Positions 8,707-16,699 of a stretch of DNA of 64,000 bases are shown piece after piece. The position numbers and the translations under genes are program-made. Positions within the stretch are counted from its first letter, which is position 1. Each line of letters starts with the position of its first letter. Origin of the DNA: Tistrella mobilis (GTDB lineage: Bacteria; Pseudomonadota; Alphaproteobacteria; Tistrellales; Tistrellaceae); the NCBI RefSeq assembly GCF_041468085.1, contig NZ_CP121017.1, positions 3,351,676 through 3,415,675 on the forward strand. Reading direction: 5' to 3'. The notes beneath the pieces were generated by a model. That model saw only the letters and a list, made by a program, of their open reading frames with translations, made no database searches and was not told where the DNA came from.

Positions 8707-10653
8707 AGCCCGCCGGATGAAATCGCCGACGGCGGTGCCGCGCAGCATCGCCAGACGATAGACAAACATCGCGTCGCGTTTGCGCAGATCCGTGGTCGCC
8801 ATATCGGCGTGCAGCCTTTTCAGCCGCTCGGTGTCGAGCATCTCGCAGGCCGCAGGCGACCGCAGAATGCCTTCGACCGTGCTGTCCAGCAGCTCCGGCT
8901 TTGCGGTGAGGGCTTCGTGCCAGTCCGGCGCCTGCAGGCCGCGGCGACGCTCCGCCAGTACCTCGCGCGGCAAACGGTCGGTCATGGCGCGCCGGGCGAG
9001 CGCACGCCCGCCACCATTCTCGACGAAGATCTCGTCCGGCACCCGCATCGCAAACTCGATCAGGCGGATGTCCGAGGTCGGATCCCGGCTGTCCAGCCCC
9101 CAGCCGGCCAGTACAGCCTTGTGGTAATTGCCGCCGTCGACACGACGCAAAACCCTGAGACGCAACTCGATGCTGTCGAGGCTGGGGCGATAGGAGAGGT
9201 CGAAACCAGCCCTCTTTGCCGCTTCGAAGGCCCGGGCCCGCCTGTCGGGATGCAGCAGAGAGATGGTGGCAAGGTCCATCTGCCGCCCGGCCAGCTTCAT
9301 CAGGCCGAGCCATGCCCAGGACGGCAGGGCCGGACCAATGGACTGCGCCAGCATGCCACGCCACCGCCACTGCCCGCCGGCGCGGACATGGCCGCGCGCC
9401 TCCTTGAACCAGCGCACGAAACGGCCGGACAGAAAGAGCTGGGGATAGAAGGTGTAGCCGTCATAGCTGAGGCTCATATTCCCCATCTGCCCCGACAACA
9501 CGACGCGGTGCCCCGCCTTTCGGGCCATGTCGTTGATCTGATTCATCCAGACATGATTGCAGGGGTTGAGGATCGGGCGATCCATGAACTGAAACCCCGT
9601 CCCCAGCATCTCTATCGGCGAGGTACCGTCGTTGACCACCCGGACATGGTCGACATTCGGATAAAGCCGGGCGGTCGCCGAAGCCAGCGGCCATTCATCG
9701 GCCATCCGGTCGCGATCCACGAACCGGTCGTCATAGCCGGGGCGGACCGTCGAGGTATAGGCCGTCACCCGGCCCGGCGCGATCAGACGCGCGGCCGTGG
9801 CGGTCACCGACGAACTGTCGAGACCCGAACTCAGATGGGTCGCCACCCGGTCGCCCGCACCTCTGAGCCGGCAGCGCACCGCCCGGTCCAGTTCAGTGCG
9901 CAGGGCCTCGGCATATTCGTCACGGCTGGACAGGCGGAGGAGCGGCGGCGCGGGGTTCCACCAGCCCTCGGCGCGGACGCCGCCGTCGGCCGTCACCACG
10001 GCGCGGTGGCCAGGCAGGAGGCGTTCGATGCCTTCGAAGAAGGAATTGGTCCCCAGTTCCGGCAGCAGGGCCAGGAAGCCGTTGAGCCGTTCCATATCGG
10101 GGGCCATGCGCAGCCAGGGCAGCGCCAGCAGGCCGCGGGGCATGGTCGCCACAGCAAAGAAGCGGCCGCCGCCGGGCAGGGTTCCCGCATGATAGTGCAG
10201 CGGCCGGGCGCCCAGATGGTCGCGGGCCATCAGCAGGCGGCGTTCACGGACGTCCCAGACCACAAAGGCGAAATCGCCGTAGAAATGATGGACGCAGTCC
10301 AGCTCCCAGCGTTCGAACGCCGCCATGGCCAGATCGGAATCGGCCATGGTCTTCAGCCGGTCGGCGCTGATGCCCAACTCCTGCGCCAGATCCTCGCGGT
10401 TGTCCAGGCGCAGATCGGCCACCATGACGAAGCGGCCGCCGGCGCCTTCCACCGGCTGGCGGTCGTAAATGTCTTCCGGCAGCGACGGGTTGAGCCGCAA
10501 CCCGATCGTGATCCGTTCATCGGCCCACCCCTGATCCGCTGCCCCGGGGCGGGCATGGGGAGTATAAATGGCCTGGGCAGCCAGCATCCGGGTGAGCGCG
10601 GCATCGCCCTCGGTGTTGCCATCGACCTGCCAGAAAGCAGCAAGCGCGGTCAT
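8692..10653 (-). CDS. Asparagine-synthetase-like protein, lasso-cyclase type (orphan)
   Basis: 653 aa with an N-terminal glutamine-amidotransferase-like domain (about 1-215) and a C-terminal ATP-dependent synthetase domain. The ATP-binding loop is SSGLDS at 275-280. The protein begins Met-Thr-Ala, so the Cys-2 nucleophile needed for glutaminase activity is absent. That is normal for lasso cyclases (McjC family) but not for true AsnB. The phrase VVLSGQMGNMSLSYDG resembles alphaproteobacterial lasso cyclases. GGAGGA lies before the start. No precursor, B1 or B2 gene adjoins it. It may act in trans with the RiPP operon at 15-22 kb or be a remnant of another cluster. Confidence 0.8.
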   Translation of the reverse strand: MTALAAFWQVDGNTEGDAALTRMLAAQAIYTPHARPGAADQGWADERITIGLRLNPSLPEDIYDRQPVEGAGGRFVMVADLRLDNREDLAQELGISADRLKTMADSDLAMAAFERWELDCVHHFYGDFAFVVWDVRERRLLMARDHLGARPLHYHAGTLPGGGRFFAVATMPRGLLALPWLRMAPDMERLNGFLALLPELGTNSFFEGIERLLPGHRAVVTADGGVRAEGWWNPAPPLLRLSSRDEYAEALRTELDRAVRCRLRGAGDRVATHLSSGLDSSSVTATAARLIAPGRVTAYTSTVRPGYDDRFVDRDRMADEWPLASATARLYPNVDHVRVVNDGTSPIEMLGTGFQFMDRPILNPCNHVWMNQINDMARKAGHRVVLSGQMGNMSLSYDGYTFYPQLFLSGRFVRWFKEARGHVRAGGQWRWRGMLAQSIGPALPSWAWLGLMKLAGRQMDLATISLLHPDRRARAFEAAKRAGFDLSYRPSLDSIELRLRVLRRVDGGNYHKAVLAGWGLDSRDPTSDIRLIEFAMRVPDEIFVENGGGRALARRAMTDRLPREVLAERRRGLQAPDWHEALTAKPELLDSTVEGILRSPAACEMLDTERLKRLHADMATTDLRKRDAMFVYRLAMLRGTAVGDFIRRASGAN

Positions 10654-10738
10654 ACGCGGGTCCTCCGGCTCCGGAGGGCGACACGGCAGATGGCAGGATC
10701 AGGCAGGCTCATGAGGCGACACGTCCCGGGAAATGCGA

Positions 10739-10771
10739 ACCGGCCCGGATCATAGCCGATTCCGGGCCGGT
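10739..10771 (-). terminator. Perfect 11-bp hairpin after the sulfite reductase/DUF934 unit
   Basis: ACCGGCCCGGA, an 11-nt loop, then TCCGGGCCGGT. It lies in the 150-bp gap between the DUF934 stop and the start of the orphan cyclase gene, on the same strand. It probably ends the cysI transcript, although no T-run follows. Confidence 0.5.
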
Positions 10772-10803
10772 CACACATCCTCTCTTTCCAGTCCCGACGG
10801 CCG

Positions 10804-11304
10804 TCAGGCGCGCCCGGATACCAGGCGGCGGAAGAGCTGAACCGGCCGCGCCGGCTCGGGACCATGCGGCTGCAGCACCAGGAACTCGGCCCAGCGGGCA
10901 ATCGGCCGATCCTCGGGCGCTTCCACCGTGGTGAAGCCGCAATCGAGCAGCATGACGAACTGGTCGGGCAGAACATGGCCGCGGGCGCGGATCTCACCCT
11001 CATAGCCCATGTGCTCACGCAGCGTGCGGGCAATGGTGAAGCCGCGGCCGTCGCGGAATTTCGGGAAGTCGATCGCCACCAGATCGATGGCATCCAGCAC
11101 CTCGCGCAGCCGCTCTGGCCGGGCATCGGGCCCCAGCGCCACACCACGCGCCAGCCCGTCGCCCGCAACCTCCGGCGTGCCGGCCCGGGCGGCCAGGAAG
11201 CGGGCCAGCGGCAGGATGGTCTCGGGGGTGGTTACCGCCTCGCCATCGGCCGCCACCTGCCAGCGATCGGCGATCGGCTGCCCCTGATCATTTAGCAGAG
11301 CCAT
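10804..11304 (-). CDS. DUF934 family protein, sulfite-reduction partner
   Basis: 166-aa protein with the DUF934 pattern: PLARFLAAR, LGPDARPERLREVLDAIDLVAIDFPKFRDGRGF, and REHMGYEGEIRARGHVLPDQFVMLLDCGF. It starts 17 bp inside the end of cysI, so it is co-translated. DUF934 genes are regularly found beside nitrite/sulfite reductase and CysH in proteobacteria. The biochemical role is not settled, and an assembly or electron-transfer accessory is usually assumed. Confidence 0.9.
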   Translation of the reverse strand: MALLNDQGQPIADRWQVAADGEAVTTPETILPLARFLAARAGTPEVAGDGLARGVALGPDARPERLREVLDAIDLVAIDFPKFRDGRGFTIARTLREHMGYEGEIRARGHVLPDQFVMLLDCGFTTVEAPEDRPIARWAEFLVLQPHGPEPARPVQLFRRLVSGRA

Positions 11305-13303
11305 ACAGCGCGTCCTTGAACGGGGTGATGCCGATGCGGCGATAGGTGTCGATGAAGGTCTCGCCGGCCTCGCGGTGGGCGACATGGACGTTGACGATGG
11401 TCTCGATCGCATCGACCACGTCTTCATACGAGACCGACGGCCCCAGGATCTGGCCCACGGCCGCCTGCTCGTCGGCCGCACCGCCCAGCGTGATCTGATA
11501 GGCTTCGACGCCGGCGCGATCCAGGCCCAGAATGCCGATATTGCCGATATGGTGATGGCCGCAGGCATTGATGCAGCCCGAGATGTTCAGCGTCAGCCGG
11601 CCGATATCGTGCTGGCGGTCCAGATCGGCGAAACGTTCGGCGATCCGCTGGGCGACGGGGATGCTGCGGGCCGTCGCCAGCGCGCAGTAATCCATGCCCG
11701 GGCAGGCGATGATGTCGCTGACCAGCCCGATATTGGCGGTCTCCAGCCCGGTGCCCTGCAGGGCCTGCCACAGCGCGTAGAGCGCGTCCTGGCGGACATG
11801 GGGCAGAACCAGGTTCTGTTCATGCGCCACGCGGATCTCGCCGAAGGAATGCCGGTCGGCAAGGTCGGCGACCAGGTCCATCTGCGCATCGGTGGCATCG
11901 CCCGGAATGCCGCCCACCGGCTTCAGCGAGATGACCGCCGAGATGTAGCCCGGCCGCTTGTGCGGGTTGGTGTTGGTCCGCACCCAGGCTGCGAAGGCCG
12001 GATCCGCGGCTTTGGCACGCGTGAAGGCATCGGACACCGCCGGCAGGGTCTCGAAATCCGGATCGACGAAACGGGCCGCGATCGCCTCCACCACCTCAGG
12101 CTCAAGGCGGTAGCCCTCGGCATCCATCGCCGCGAATTCTTCCTCGACCATCTGGCGGAAACGTTCGGGCTTGGTCTCGCGGACCAGGATCTTGATCCGG
12201 GCCTTGTAGAGATTGTCGCGCCGGCCGAGAGCGTTATAGACCCGCAGCACCGCTTCCATGTAGCGCAGGAAATCCGGCACCGCCACCCAGTCGGCAACCC
12301 TGGTCGCCACGATCGGCGTGCGGCCCAGCCCGCCGCCGACATGGATCTCGAACCCGATCTCGCCCGCCGCATTGCGCTTCGCCAGCACGCCGATATCGTG
12401 CAGCCGCACGGCCGCGCGGTCATTCGGGCTGCCGGTGATGGCGATCTTGAACTTGCGCGGCAGGAAGGTGAATTCCGGGTGGTCGGTGGACCACTGGCGC
12501 AGGATTTCGGCGAAGATGCGGGGATCGACCACCTCGTCGGCGGCCGCGCCCGCAAACTGGTCGGTGGTCACGTTGCGGATGCAGTTGCCGCTGGTCTGGA
12601 TGGCGTGGATGTCGGCATCGGCCAGCACCTCCAGAATATCGGGGGTGTCGACCAGCCGCGGCCAGTTGAACTGGATGTTCTGGCGGGTGGTGAAATGGCC
12701 ATACCCCCGGTCATAGACCCGGGCGACATAGGCCAGCTGGCGCATCTGGTCCGACGACAGCACGCCATAGGGCACGGCCACCCGCAGCATATAGCCGTGC
12801 AGCTGAAGATAGAGGCCGTTCATCAGCCGGAAGGAGCGGAACTCCTCTTCCGTCAGCTCACCGGCGATGCGACGCTCGACCTGGCGGCGGAAGACCTCGG
12901 CCCGATCCTTCAGGAAGGCGCGGTCCTGCTCGTCGTAATTGTAGATGCCGGCGGTCGCGCGATGCTGCGGCCGGGGGGCTGCCGACACCGGCGGCGCCGG
13001 CGGCCATGCGGTTTCGCCCGCCTGCTTGCCCAGATCGGCGCGCACGCTGGGGCCACGGCTGCGGATGCTCTCCCGCCGGGTGGCGGGCACCGGGCGGCCG
13101 CCGTCCACCTCGGCCGGGGCCTCGGCCACCGAGACGACCTCCTGGCGACGCTCACCTTCGGCCGCGAGCGCACGCCCGGCCTCCAGCGTCTCGCGGTCGA
13201 AGACGGCGGCACCGTCGACCCGTTCCACCCACTCGCCCGCCTGATTGAGCCAGACGGCAACGCCGTCGGTCAGGCGGTTGGCGGAAATCACATGCAAGCT
13301 CAT
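11288..13303 (-). CDS. cysI: Nitrite/sulfite reductase with fused N-terminal DUF2849 domain
   Basis: 671 aa. Residues 1-75 are a DUF2849 domain (VISANRLTDGVAVWLNQAGEW, AAVFDRETLEAGRALA). A Pro/Ala-rich linker to about 115 joins it to a complete sirohaem reductase. The ferredoxin-like half has YGHFTTRQNIQFNWPRL. The [4Fe-4S]-sirohaem ligands are ACPGMDYC and SGCINACGHHH. It reduces sulfite to sulfide for cysteine synthesis. In many relatives DUF2849 is a separate small gene just upstream; here it is continuous. DUF934 follows with an overlap. Confidence 0.92.
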   Translation of the reverse strand: MSLHVISANRLTDGVAVWLNQAGEWVERVDGAAVFDRETLEAGRALAAEGERRQEVVSVAEAPAEVDGGRPVPATRRESIRSRGPSVRADLGKQAGETAWPPAPPVSAAPRPQHRATAGIYNYDEQDRAFLKDRAEVFRRQVERRIAGELTEEEFRSFRLMNGLYLQLHGYMLRVAVPYGVLSSDQMRQLAYVARVYDRGYGHFTTRQNIQFNWPRLVDTPDILEVLADADIHAIQTSGNCIRNVTTDQFAGAAADEVVDPRIFAEILRQWSTDHPEFTFLPRKFKIAITGSPNDRAAVRLHDIGVLAKRNAAGEIGFEIHVGGGLGRTPIVATRVADWVAVPDFLRYMEAVLRVYNALGRRDNLYKARIKILVRETKPERFRQMVEEEFAAMDAEGYRLEPEVVEAIAARFVDPDFETLPAVSDAFTRAKAADPAFAAWVRTNTNPHKRPGYISAVISLKPVGGIPGDATDAQMDLVADLADRHSFGEIRVAHEQNLVLPHVRQDALYALWQALQGTGLETANIGLVSDIIACPGMDYCALATARSIPVAQRIAERFADLDRQHDIGRLTLNISGCINACGHHHIGNIGILGLDRAGVEAYQITLGGAADEQAAVGQILGPSVSYEDVVDAIETIVNVHVAHREAGETFIDTYRRIGITPFKDALYGSAK

Positions 13304-13403
13304 GACCCGAACTCCTGCTCACCGCCGGCTGCGGGGACCGTCGGTGAAGGGGCAATCCGCGACGACATTGTTGTTTCGCGGCTTAATCCACACACGAAGA
13401 TCA

Positions 13404-13431
13404 TATATACGGCCGACGCCGGGAATTGCAA
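13404..13431 (-). promoter_or_regulatory. Sigma-70-like promoter for the sulfite reductase operon
   Basis: On the minus strand TTGCAA (13431-13426), a 16-bp spacer, then TATATA (13409-13404), about 100 bp before the cysI start. This stretch is markedly AT-rich compared with its surroundings. The 259-bp gap around it holds no gene that I can support. Confidence 0.55.
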
Positions 13432-13516
13432 CGCAATCCGATGTGAATAAAGGTGATGCCTGCATTGATGCCGGGACAATCTCACCGAAGATAGTCTCAG
13501 CCTGGGCTAGATAACA

Positions 13517-13543
13517 TATTTTCGGTAGAAAACCCGAAAAATA
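13517..13543 (-). terminator. AT-flanked hairpin after the nucleotide cyclase gene
   Basis: TTTTCGG, an 8-nt loop, CCGAAAA with A/T tracts on both sides. It lies 20-45 bp beyond the cyclase stop in an unusually AT-rich stretch. It fits a rho-independent terminator for the minus-strand gene. Confidence 0.45.
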
Positions 13544-13562
13544 ACACTAATTTTTTGTTTAA

Positions 13563-14762
13563 TCAGGCATCGGGGGTATAGAGGTGCTGAACCACCTCGA
13601 CGCCGCGGAGCGCGAAACGTCCGACCGAGGCCACCTGATGGCCTGCGCCGTCCAGGGCATCGACGAAGGCCTGCGACAACAGCAGATTGCGGTCGACCGA
13701 CCGGCACATGGCGGAAATGCGGGCGACCTCGTTCACCGCCGGCCCCACGACGGTGAAGTCCAGCCGGTCGGGACCGCCGACATTGCCGTAGAACACCGAC
13801 CCCACATGCAGGGCAAGATAGAGCCCGGTCGAGGGCAGCCCCGCGCCTTCGCGCATCCGCGCCAGATCGCCGAGGCCCTGCCGGGCGGCAGCGGCGGCGG
13901 CCAGCGCCCGTTCCGTCGCCGCCTGGCGGTCGTCGGCAGGGAAGACGGCCAGAATGCCGTCGCCCATGAATTTCAGGACTTCGCCACCCTCGGCATGGAT
14001 GGCGGCAACCACCGGTTCGACATGGTCGTTCAGGAAAGGGATCACCTGATCGGGCGGCAGGCTGCCGCTGATCCGCGTCCAGTCGCGCAGATCGCTGAAC
14101 CACAGCACGGCATCGCGCTTTTCGGCGACCCCGCGCACGATCCGTCCCGACATCACCTGGCGGGCGACGTCGCGGCCCAGATAGGTGCGGGCGATGGTAT
14201 GTGCGATACCGGACAGCGAGGCCGCGCGTATCGCCAGCCCCAGGGATGGCATGACCGCCAGGACGGCCGCCACGTCCGCCTCGCCGAACCCGCCCGGATG
14301 ATCGGTGATCCACGAGACATAGACGCATTCCATGCCACCGACGCCGATCCCGTCGCCACCGGTGCCGCCGAAGCGGACGATGGTGGCCAGATAGCCGGTC
14401 TGGCCCTCGGCACGCAGCTCGGCCAGGTAGTCGAACTCGCCATCGGTCGCCGGCGACAGCAGGCGCAGCAGCATCGGCGCGCCACTCTGCTCCAGATGAT
14501 TGAACGGGCTGCCCGCCCAGCTGTCCGGATCATGATCGCGACCATAGGCGATCACCGCCGTCTCTTCCTCTCCGGACCGCCAGCGAAAGGCATGTCCCTC
14601 CAGGATCGGGTGCAGGGTGTCGCAGACCATGTTGGCGCGGGTCAACGGCACACCCAAAGCCCGCAACCGCTCGGCCGTGCCGTTCAGCAGCGCCTGCTCA
14701 CCGTCTCCGGCAAGGCCGGTGTCCAGGATCCAGCGGCAGATATCCCCGACGTCGATCGCCAT
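13563..14762 (-). CDS. Class III adenylate/guanylate cyclase
   Basis: 399-aa soluble protein. The N-terminal 200 residues form a sensor-like region of a kind often paired with these cyclases. It contains TLHPILEGHAFRWR and a conserved PFNHL-type segment. The C-terminal catalytic domain has both metal aspartates (WFSDLRDWTRIS and KFMGDGILAVFP), the substrate-selecting Lys in VLKFMGDG, and the transition-state Asn/Arg pair in VNEVARISAM. It is therefore probably active and makes cAMP, with ATP preferred judging from the Lys. It appears monocistronic. Confidence 0.92.
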   Translation of the reverse strand: MAIDVGDICRWILDTGLAGDGEQALLNGTAERLRALGVPLTRANMVCDTLHPILEGHAFRWRSGEEETAVIAYGRDHDPDSWAGSPFNHLEQSGAPMLLRLLSPATDGEFDYLAELRAEGQTGYLATIVRFGGTGGDGIGVGGMECVYVSWITDHPGGFGEADVAAVLAVMPSLGLAIRAASLSGIAHTIARTYLGRDVARQVMSGRIVRGVAEKRDAVLWFSDLRDWTRISGSLPPDQVIPFLNDHVEPVVAAIHAEGGEVLKFMGDGILAVFPADDRQAATERALAAAAAARQGLGDLARMREGAGLPSTGLYLALHVGSVFYGNVGGPDRLDFTVVGPAVNEVARISAMCRSVDRNLLLSQAFVDALDGAGHQVASVGRFALRGVEVVQHLYTPDA

Positions 14763-14845
14763 ACCCGGCCTCTTTCACAAAGCGCCACATCCCGACCGCC
14801 TGATATAAACTGGCGATCGGATGATACCATGCGCGGAGCCGGCCG

Positions 14846-15202
14846 ATGTCGCAACGCCTCCTCTTCCTGCGTCTTGCAACCGTCACGCGGCGCGACCGCC
14901 ATCTGGCGACGGATCAGGTCGCCGATGCCGTGGGGGCCGCCGGAGGCTGGATCGACGGCCACAACCAGTTCTCCAACAAGATGACCACGCTGCGCTTCAC
15001 GGTCCCCGCAGGCGGGCTGGAGCTGCTCCGCAGGCGGCTGGCCGATCTTAAACTCGCGCTGACCGACGAGACCGCGGCGGCGCTGGACGCGGCCATCGCC
15101 GCCGGCCACGCGCCCGAGCGCGAGGTCTCTGCCAGTTTCCAGCTGACCTTCATCCACGACGAACCGGATCTCAGGATCGACATTCCGGCCGTGCCGGGGT
15201 GA
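14846..15202 (+). CDS. Conserved-looking hypothetical protein, unknown function
   Basis: 118 aa with no signal peptide or membrane helix and no family I recognise. The pattern is an amphipathic alpha/beta protein: MSQRLLFLRLATV as first strand, GGWIDGHNQFSNKMTTLRF in the middle, and SFQLTFIHDEPDLRIDIP as C-terminal strands. This suggests a small ferredoxin-like fold. It is the only plus-strand gene here. It diverges from the nucleotide cyclase and meets the RiPP operon tail to tail, overlapping the Nif11-like gene by 32 bp. Confidence 0.65.
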   Translation: MSQRLLFLRLATVTRRDRHLATDQVADAVGAAGGWIDGHNQFSNKMTTLRFTVPAGGLELLRRRLADLKLALTDETAAALDAAIAAGHAPEREVSASFQLTFIHDEPDLRIDIPAVPG

Positions 15203-15404
15203 TCGCGGCCGCCATCTGCCGCATGCGCCGGTCGACGGCAAATGCCCGTACAAGATCTTCCCCGGTAAAGACCAGGCCGCAACCGGCGGCAAGCGCGATC
15301 AGATCGTCGAGGCACAGCGGTGCGGGCAGCGCCTCCAGGCGGCTGCGAAGTGCCGTTTCCTCACGGCACCGGCGCAGGAAGACCAGGGCGGCCTGGCGGC
15401 TCAT
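15171..15404 (-). CDS. Nif11-like domain protein in the RiPP operon
   Basis: 77 aa from an ATG that overlaps the P450 stop (ATGA). The pattern matches the Nif11 helical domain: ALVFLRRCREETALRSRLEA, then DDLIALAAGCGLVFTGEDL. Nif11 domains are known as leader regions of some RiPP precursors (N11P) and as stand-alone proteins. Here no double-glycine site and no Cys/Ser-rich core follows, since the protein ends soon after the domain. An accessory or vestigial leader role is more likely than a second precursor. It is the last gene of the operon. Confidence 0.7.
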   Translation of the reverse strand: MSRQAALVFLRRCREETALRSRLEALPAPLCLDDLIALAAGCGLVFTGEDLVRAFAVDRRMRQMAAAITPARPECRS

Positions 15405-16699
15405 CCCGATCTCCTCCCGGGCTGCCCCGACCAGGCAAGCGGCAGACTTTCCAGCCCGCGCACGGCATAGCAGCCGTTCCACCGGCCGGGCCCGGCAAGA
15501 TGCAGATCCGGGGCCATGGCGACGAGCGCGCCCACGGCAATCCGCGCCTGGGCCCGGGCAAGCATGGCCCCCGGGCAGGCATGCATCCCGGCACCGAATG
15601 CCATATGCCCCCGGGCACCGCCCGAGGTGATGTCGAACGGCCGTTCGGGTTCATGGCCGGCCGCGGCAATCACCAGCAGAACCCGGTCACCGGCGCGAAT
15701 GACCCGGCCGCCGATCTCCAGATCGGCAAGGGCCGTGCGGGTGACCACCTGTGCCGGCGGATCGACGCGCAACACCTCTTCGATCGCCCCGTCGATCAGC
15801 GACGGCCGCTCCCGCAGCAGAGCGAGCTGGTCCGGATGGCGCAGCAAGGTCAGCACCAGATTGCCGATCAGGGCTTCGGTGGTGGCGTGCCCCGCGAACA
15901 GCATCAGCGAAAGCTGGGCAATGGCCTCCTCCTCGCCCAGAACCCCGCGATGACGGGCGGCAGCCAGCCGGGACACCAGCGGCGGCAGACCGCGCGCCGG
16001 CTCCCCCTCTTCCGCAGCGCGCAGAAACAGCCGGCGGAAGCCCATATTCACCATCGACAGAGCGAACCAGCCCTCGGCCTCCCGCTCGGGCAGGGGATCG
16101 ACATCGGTCGCAGGTGCCGTGCGCCGGATGGCCGCCATCAGCGACGCCATCAGCCCCTCCGGTATGCCGATCAGGGCGGCGATCACCTGGGCCGGGAGGG
16201 GCCGGGCCAGATCGCGCATCAGATCGAAAGGCCCGGTGGCGGTCTTCAGCAGGCGGGCGGTCTCTGCCCGGATCAGCCTGTCGAGCGCATGGAGCGCGGC
16301 AGGCGACAGCGACTCCCGGACCAGGCCGCGCAGCCGGCCATGATCGGGGGCATTGCGTTTGGTGAACCACAGCATCGCAGACCGCCGCGCCGCCAGAATC
16401 GTGGCCGACATGCTGCCGCTGCCATCCAGTTCGGGGCCCGGCTCGCCATGGCCGAGCTCGGCCGCGCGCAGCAGCCGGGCGATGTCGGCCCGGCGGGTGA
16501 TCACCCAATCACCGCGCCCGGGCCGGCGCCAGACCGGATAATGATCGCGCAGCACGGCATATGTCGGATAGGGATCCGCCAGAAAGGCCGGGACACGAGG
16601 GTCGAAAGGGGCAACCCCCAGGGCCGCGAAATCCGGCTGCGGAGTCTGGGCATCAACGGCGGGGTCGGCCAGGGGAGAGGTCATCATGGCAGCTGACAT
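15401..16699 (-). CDS. Cytochrome P450, RiPP tailoring candidate
   Basis: 432-aa soluble bacterial P450. It has the I-helix AGHATTEALIGN (269-280), the K-helix ExxR in IEEVLRVDPP (residues 308-311), and the haem loop FGAGMHACPG with Cys375. Everything needed for activity is in place. The chosen ATG at 16699 overlaps the stop of the methyltransferase-fusion gene (TGATG), so it is translationally coupled into the operon. Oxidation of the peptide product (hydroxylation or cross-linking of Trp or Tyr) is inference from context. Confidence 0.92.
   Translation of the reverse strand: MSAAMMTSPLADPAVDAQTPQPDFAALGVAPFDPRVPAFLADPYPTYAVLRDHYPVWRRPGRGDWVITRRADIARLLRAAELGHGEPGPELDGSGSMSATILAARRSAMLWFTKRNAPDHGRLRGLVRESLSPAALHALDRLIRAETARLLKTATGPFDLMRDLARPLPAQVIAALIGIPEGLMASLMAAIRRTAPATDVDPLPEREAEGWFALSMVNMGFRRLFLRAAEEGEPARGLPPLVSRLAAARHRGVLGEEEAIAQLSLMLFAGHATTEALIGNLVLTLLRHPDQLALLRERPSLIDGAIEEVLRVDPPAQVVTRTALADLEIGGRVIRAGDRVLLVIAAAGHEPERPFDITSGGARGHMAFGAGMHACPGAMLARAQARIAVGALVAMAPDLHLAGPGRWNGCYAVRGLESLPLAWSGQPGRRSG

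Noticed and set aside
8692-10653. Annotation as true asparagine synthetase AsnB
   Set aside because: The nucleophilic Cys-2 is missing, so glutamine hydrolysis is impossible. The sequence style is that of lasso cyclases.
10650-10803. Short minus-strand frames as a lasso precursor for the orphan cyclase
   Set aside because: The only ATG frame that reaches the cyclase start encodes about 20 Arg-rich residues with no leader motif and no acidic ring residue. The gap is largely filled by a hairpin.
15171-15404. Nif11 protein as a second RiPP precursor
   Set aside because: It has no GG/GA cleavage site and no core after the domain, only about 10 residues of tail.
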